Shown one piece after another: positions 5,875 through 7,286 of a stretch of 7,286 bases of DNA. This DNA comes from Planctomycetota bacterium. Lineage in GTDB: Bacteria; Planctomycetota; SBBH01; JAHFOU01. Both the position numbers and the translations under genes were made by a program. Position 1 is the first letter of the stretch, and each line of letters begins with the position of its first letter. The stretch covers positions 1 through 7,286 of the forward strand of contig JAHFOU010000111.1 in assembly GCA_023261525.1 (NCBI GenBank). The letters are read 5' to 3'. Under the pieces are notes generated by a model. That model was not told where the DNA came from and did no database searches. It saw only the letters and a list, made by a program, of their open reading frames with translations.

Positions 5875-6356
5875 GCGAGCGCGATCCCGCAGGAGGGACA
5901 GGCCTCGGCGCCGGGAAGGAGGGGATCGGAGCAGGCGGGACAGAGCCCCTGGGCGTCCAGGGCCAGGGCTTCGCCCTCGGTCACGGGGTCCAGCCCCTGA
6001 CGCTCGGCCTCCCTCTCCCAGACCGCGGCCAGGGCGCGCCGGGCGGGCTCCTCCCAGCCGGCGGGGACCTGGATCTCGAAGACCTCGCGGCGGGCCGGGG
6101 CCTGGCCCGCGGGCACGAGGGAGAAGGGGATCCCCTCCCGCTCCAGGATCCTGGCGGCTTCCCGGCAATCGTCGGCAAGGCCGTGATGGACGGCGGCGGT
6201 GCCGTCTCCGGCCGCCGGGACGGCCTCGGACTGCGCAACCGGCCCTGCCGCCTCCATGGCCCGGGCCACCAGCTCGATGCGGCAGGTGGGGCAGATCCCG
6301 ACGGCGACGGAAAGCAGGTTGCAGCGGGGGCAGGCGAAGGGAAGGGCGAAGTCCAT
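5871..6356 (-). CDS. Double zinc-ribbon protein with a central DUF2007-like segment (161 aa)
   Basis: Four CXXC knuckles are visible. C9/C12 and C22/C25 make an N-terminal ribbon (CPRC...CPTC), and C139/C142 with C153/C156 make a C-terminal ribbon (CPAC...CPSC). Each set can hold one structural zinc. The middle, about residues 55-125, reads DDCREAARILEREGIPFSLVP...REVFEIQVPAGWEEPARRALAAV. By eye this resembles the small ferredoxin-like DUF2007 (putative signal-transducing) fold, where an EA..L...GI helix precedes a V.V strand and a further helix. That assignment is inference. The protein is soluble and probably cytoplasmic. It is translationally coupled (ATGA) to the membrane protein downstream, suggesting a membrane-associated partner pair. 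The ATG at 6356 has GAGGA 4 nt upstream and a TATACT hexamer 9 nt upstream. Unknown function; the gene call itself is secure. Confidence 0.82.
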   Translation of the reverse strand: MDFALPFACPRCNLLSVAVGICPTCRIELVARAMEAAGPVAQSEAVPAAGDGTAAVHHGLADDCREAARILEREGIPFSLVPAGQAPARREVFEIQVPAGWEEPARRALAAVWEREAERQGLDPVTEGEALALDAQGLCPACSDPLLPGAEACPSCGIALA

Positions 6357-6365
6357 GCTGTCCTC

Positions 6366-6373
6366 AGTATACT
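6366..6373. promoter_or_regulatory. Palindromic bidirectional -10 candidate AGTATACT
   Basis: The 23-bp spacer between the divergent zinc-ribbon and phosphatase genes contains the perfect 8-bp palindrome AGTATACT. It reads TATACT (5 of 6 to TATAAT) on each strand. The plus-strand hexamer (6368-6373) ends 6 nt before the GTG at 6380; the minus-strand hexamer (6371 down to 6366) ends 9 nt before the ATG at 6356. No good -35 is seen for either direction, and any -35 would lie in the opposite gene. Confidence 0.5.
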
Positions 6374-6379
6374 CCGCTC

Positions 6380-7021
6380 GTGCGGTGGCGCCTGCTCGTC
6401 TTCGACCTCGACGGCACCCTGGCCGATACCCAGGACGACCTGGCCGACGCGGTCAACGCCACGAGGGCCTGGGCCGGCCAGCCCCCCCTTGCCCTGCCGG
6501 AGATCCGCCTCTCCATCGGAGACGGGGCCAAGGCGTTGATCCAGAGAACCGTGCCTTTTTCAGGACCGGTGGAAGAGCCCCTGCGCTACTTCATCGGCTA
6601 CTACGGGACCCACGCGGTGGTCCGCACCCGCCTGTACCCGGGGGCGATGGAGGTGCTGGAAGCCAGCCGCCCGCTCACCCGGGCCGTCCTGACCAACAAG
6701 CCCGAGCGCATCTCCCGCAGGATGCTGAAGGCCCTGGACATCGCCGGGCACTTCGAGAGCGTGATCGGAGGGGACACCCTGCCGACGAGGAAGCCGGATC
6801 CCGCGGGCCTCCTCTCCCTGACGGCCAAGCACGGCGTCCCGGCGGCGGAGACCCTGCTCATCGGAGACTCCCCGGTGGACGTGGCCACGGCCAAGGCCGC
6901 GGGCATCGCCTGCGCCGCGGTCCGGGGCGGGTATGCCGCGCCGGGGGCGCTGGAGGCCTCGGGGCCCGAATACCTGCTGGGAAGCCTTGCGGAGTTGATC
7001 CCCCTGCTTCCCCCGCGATAG
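6380..7021 (+). CDS. HAD-superfamily phosphatase, phosphoglycolate phosphatase type
   Basis: A 213-aa cytoplasmic HAD hydrolase with every catalytic motif intact. Motif I is FDLDGTLAD (nucleophile D9, acid/base D11). Motif II is AVLTNK with T105. Motif III is K138 in TRKPDPAG. Motif IV is IGDSPVDV with D163 and D167 for magnesium. A four-helix C1 cap sits between motifs I and II (about residues 17-85). Length and the KPDP...GDS spacing match Gph-like phosphatases, which dephosphorylate 2-phosphoglycolate arising from DNA repair or oxygenase reactions. Close relatives act on pyrophosphate, sugar phosphates or nucleotides, so substrate is not fixed by sequence. The GTG at 6380 directly precedes the family N-terminus (RWRLLVFDLDGT) and has no Shine-Dalgarno. 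It lies 6 nt after TATACT, suggesting a leaderless transcript. The frame is open far upstream, but only antisense to the neighbouring genes. The WD40 gene follows after 14 bp. Confidence 0.9.
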   Translation: MRWRLLVFDLDGTLADTQDDLADAVNATRAWAGQPPLALPEIRLSIGDGAKALIQRTVPFSGPVEEPLRYFIGYYGTHAVVRTRLYPGAMEVLEASRPLTRAVLTNKPERISRRMLKALDIAGHFESVIGGDTLPTRKPDPAGLLSLTAKHGVPAAETLLIGDSPVDVATAKAAGIACAAVRGGYAAPGALEASGPEYLLGSLAELIPLLPPR

Positions 7022-7035
7022 ACTGGCCTCCCCCG

Positions 7036-7286
7036 ATGCGTCCGACGCGCCCCCTTGCCGCCTTCCTCGCCCTCGCCCTGGCCTTGACGGCCGCGGGAGA
7101 GGAGGTCCCGTCCCCTCCCCTCCCGCCGGGGGCCTGCATGCGGCTGGGAGTGGCGGGGCCGTCCGTCAATGCCATCGACTTCTCCCCGGACGGCAAGGTC
7201 CTGGCCGCGGGGGGCGAGGACCACGTCCTCCACCTCTGGGACGTCGCCACCGGCAAGGAGATCCTCCGGACCGACGCGCACCAGGG
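7036..7286 (+). CDS. Exported WD40-repeat protein, N-terminal part (cut by window edge)
   Basis: The first 83 codons are visible. Residues 1-20 form a signal peptide (RPTR, then a hydrophobic run AAFLALALALTAA), so the protein is exported. No lipobox cysteine is visible. A Pro-rich linker is followed from about residue 43 by one clear WD40 repeat: SVNAIDFSPDGKVLAAGGED...LHLWDVATGKEI, with the usual SPDG turn and the W-D pair. The next repeat probably begins at the edge (TDAHQ). WD40 propellers are protein-interaction platforms; a catalytic or tail domain downstream cannot be judged. No Shine-Dalgarno precedes the ATG at 7036, and the upstream bases are C-rich. A TAGACT hexamer overlapping the previous stop codon ends 11 nt before it. 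The 14-bp spacing suggests possible co-transcription with the phosphatase gene. Confidence 0.88.
   Translation, partial: MRPTRPLAAFLALALALTAAGEEVPSPPLPPGACMRLGVAGPSVNAIDFSPDGKVLAAGGEDHVLHLWDVATGKEILRTDAHQ

Noticed and set aside
5783..6379. Upstream extension of the HAD phosphatase frame
   Set aside because: Arg/Gly/Pro-rich and antisense to two credible minus-strand genes; the family N-terminus begins at the GTG at 6380.
1..7286. CRISPR array, tRNA/rRNA, insertion sequence or integrase signatures
   Set aside because: No regularly spaced repeats, RNA-gene signatures, transposase-like proteins or terminal inverted repeats were seen by reading; coding sequence covers nearly the whole window.

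Overview
This is a high-GC (roughly 70%), gene-dense bacterial chromosome segment with strong G/C preference at third codon positions. A bacillithiol-synthesis gene (bshC), a diaminopimelate-pathway gene (dapB), a stand-alone methylmalonyl-CoA-mutase-type B12 domain and several lineage-restricted small proteins best fit an Acidobacteriota genome, perhaps Holophagae (Geothrix/Holophaga-like). This is inferred from gene content, not from a marker gene. Deinococcota also make bacillithiol and cannot be excluded. I see no mobile elements, CRISPR arrays, rRNA or tRNA genes, and nothing suggesting recent transfer.

Layout. (1) Positions 1-412, minus: N-terminal half of DapB, cut by the window edge. 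(2) 411-689, plus: a 92-aa cysteine-rich small protein of unknown function whose ATG overlaps the longest DapB start. (3) 692-3453, minus: a two-gene operon of an M16-peptidase-like lipoprotein without the zinc-binding HxxEH motif, followed, with ATGA overlap, by a B12-binding protein. (4) 3525-5476, plus: a two-gene operon of an unrecognised 160-aa helical protein and BshC, which appears to begin at a CTG overlapping the previous stop (CTGA). (5) 5473-6356, minus: a two-gene operon of a double zinc-ribbon protein and a single-pass membrane protein (ATGA overlap), convergent with bshC so that the two stop codons share a CTAG. (6) 6380-7021, plus: a HAD phosphatase of the phosphoglycolate phosphatase type. 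(7) 7036-end, plus: a secreted WD40-repeat protein, cut by the window edge.

The genes do not form one evident pathway. They are compact operons of housekeeping, thiol and B12 functions mixed with proteins of unknown role. The most notable signals are regulatory and architectural: -10-like hexamers sit only 6-11 nt before several start codons that lack good ribosome binding sites, suggesting leaderless or near-leaderless mRNAs. One of these is a perfect palindrome, AGTATACT, in a 23-bp divergent spacer that could serve as a shared bidirectional -10. Three operons use 4-nt stop/start overlaps. Spacers are too short for conventional terminators at both convergent junctions.
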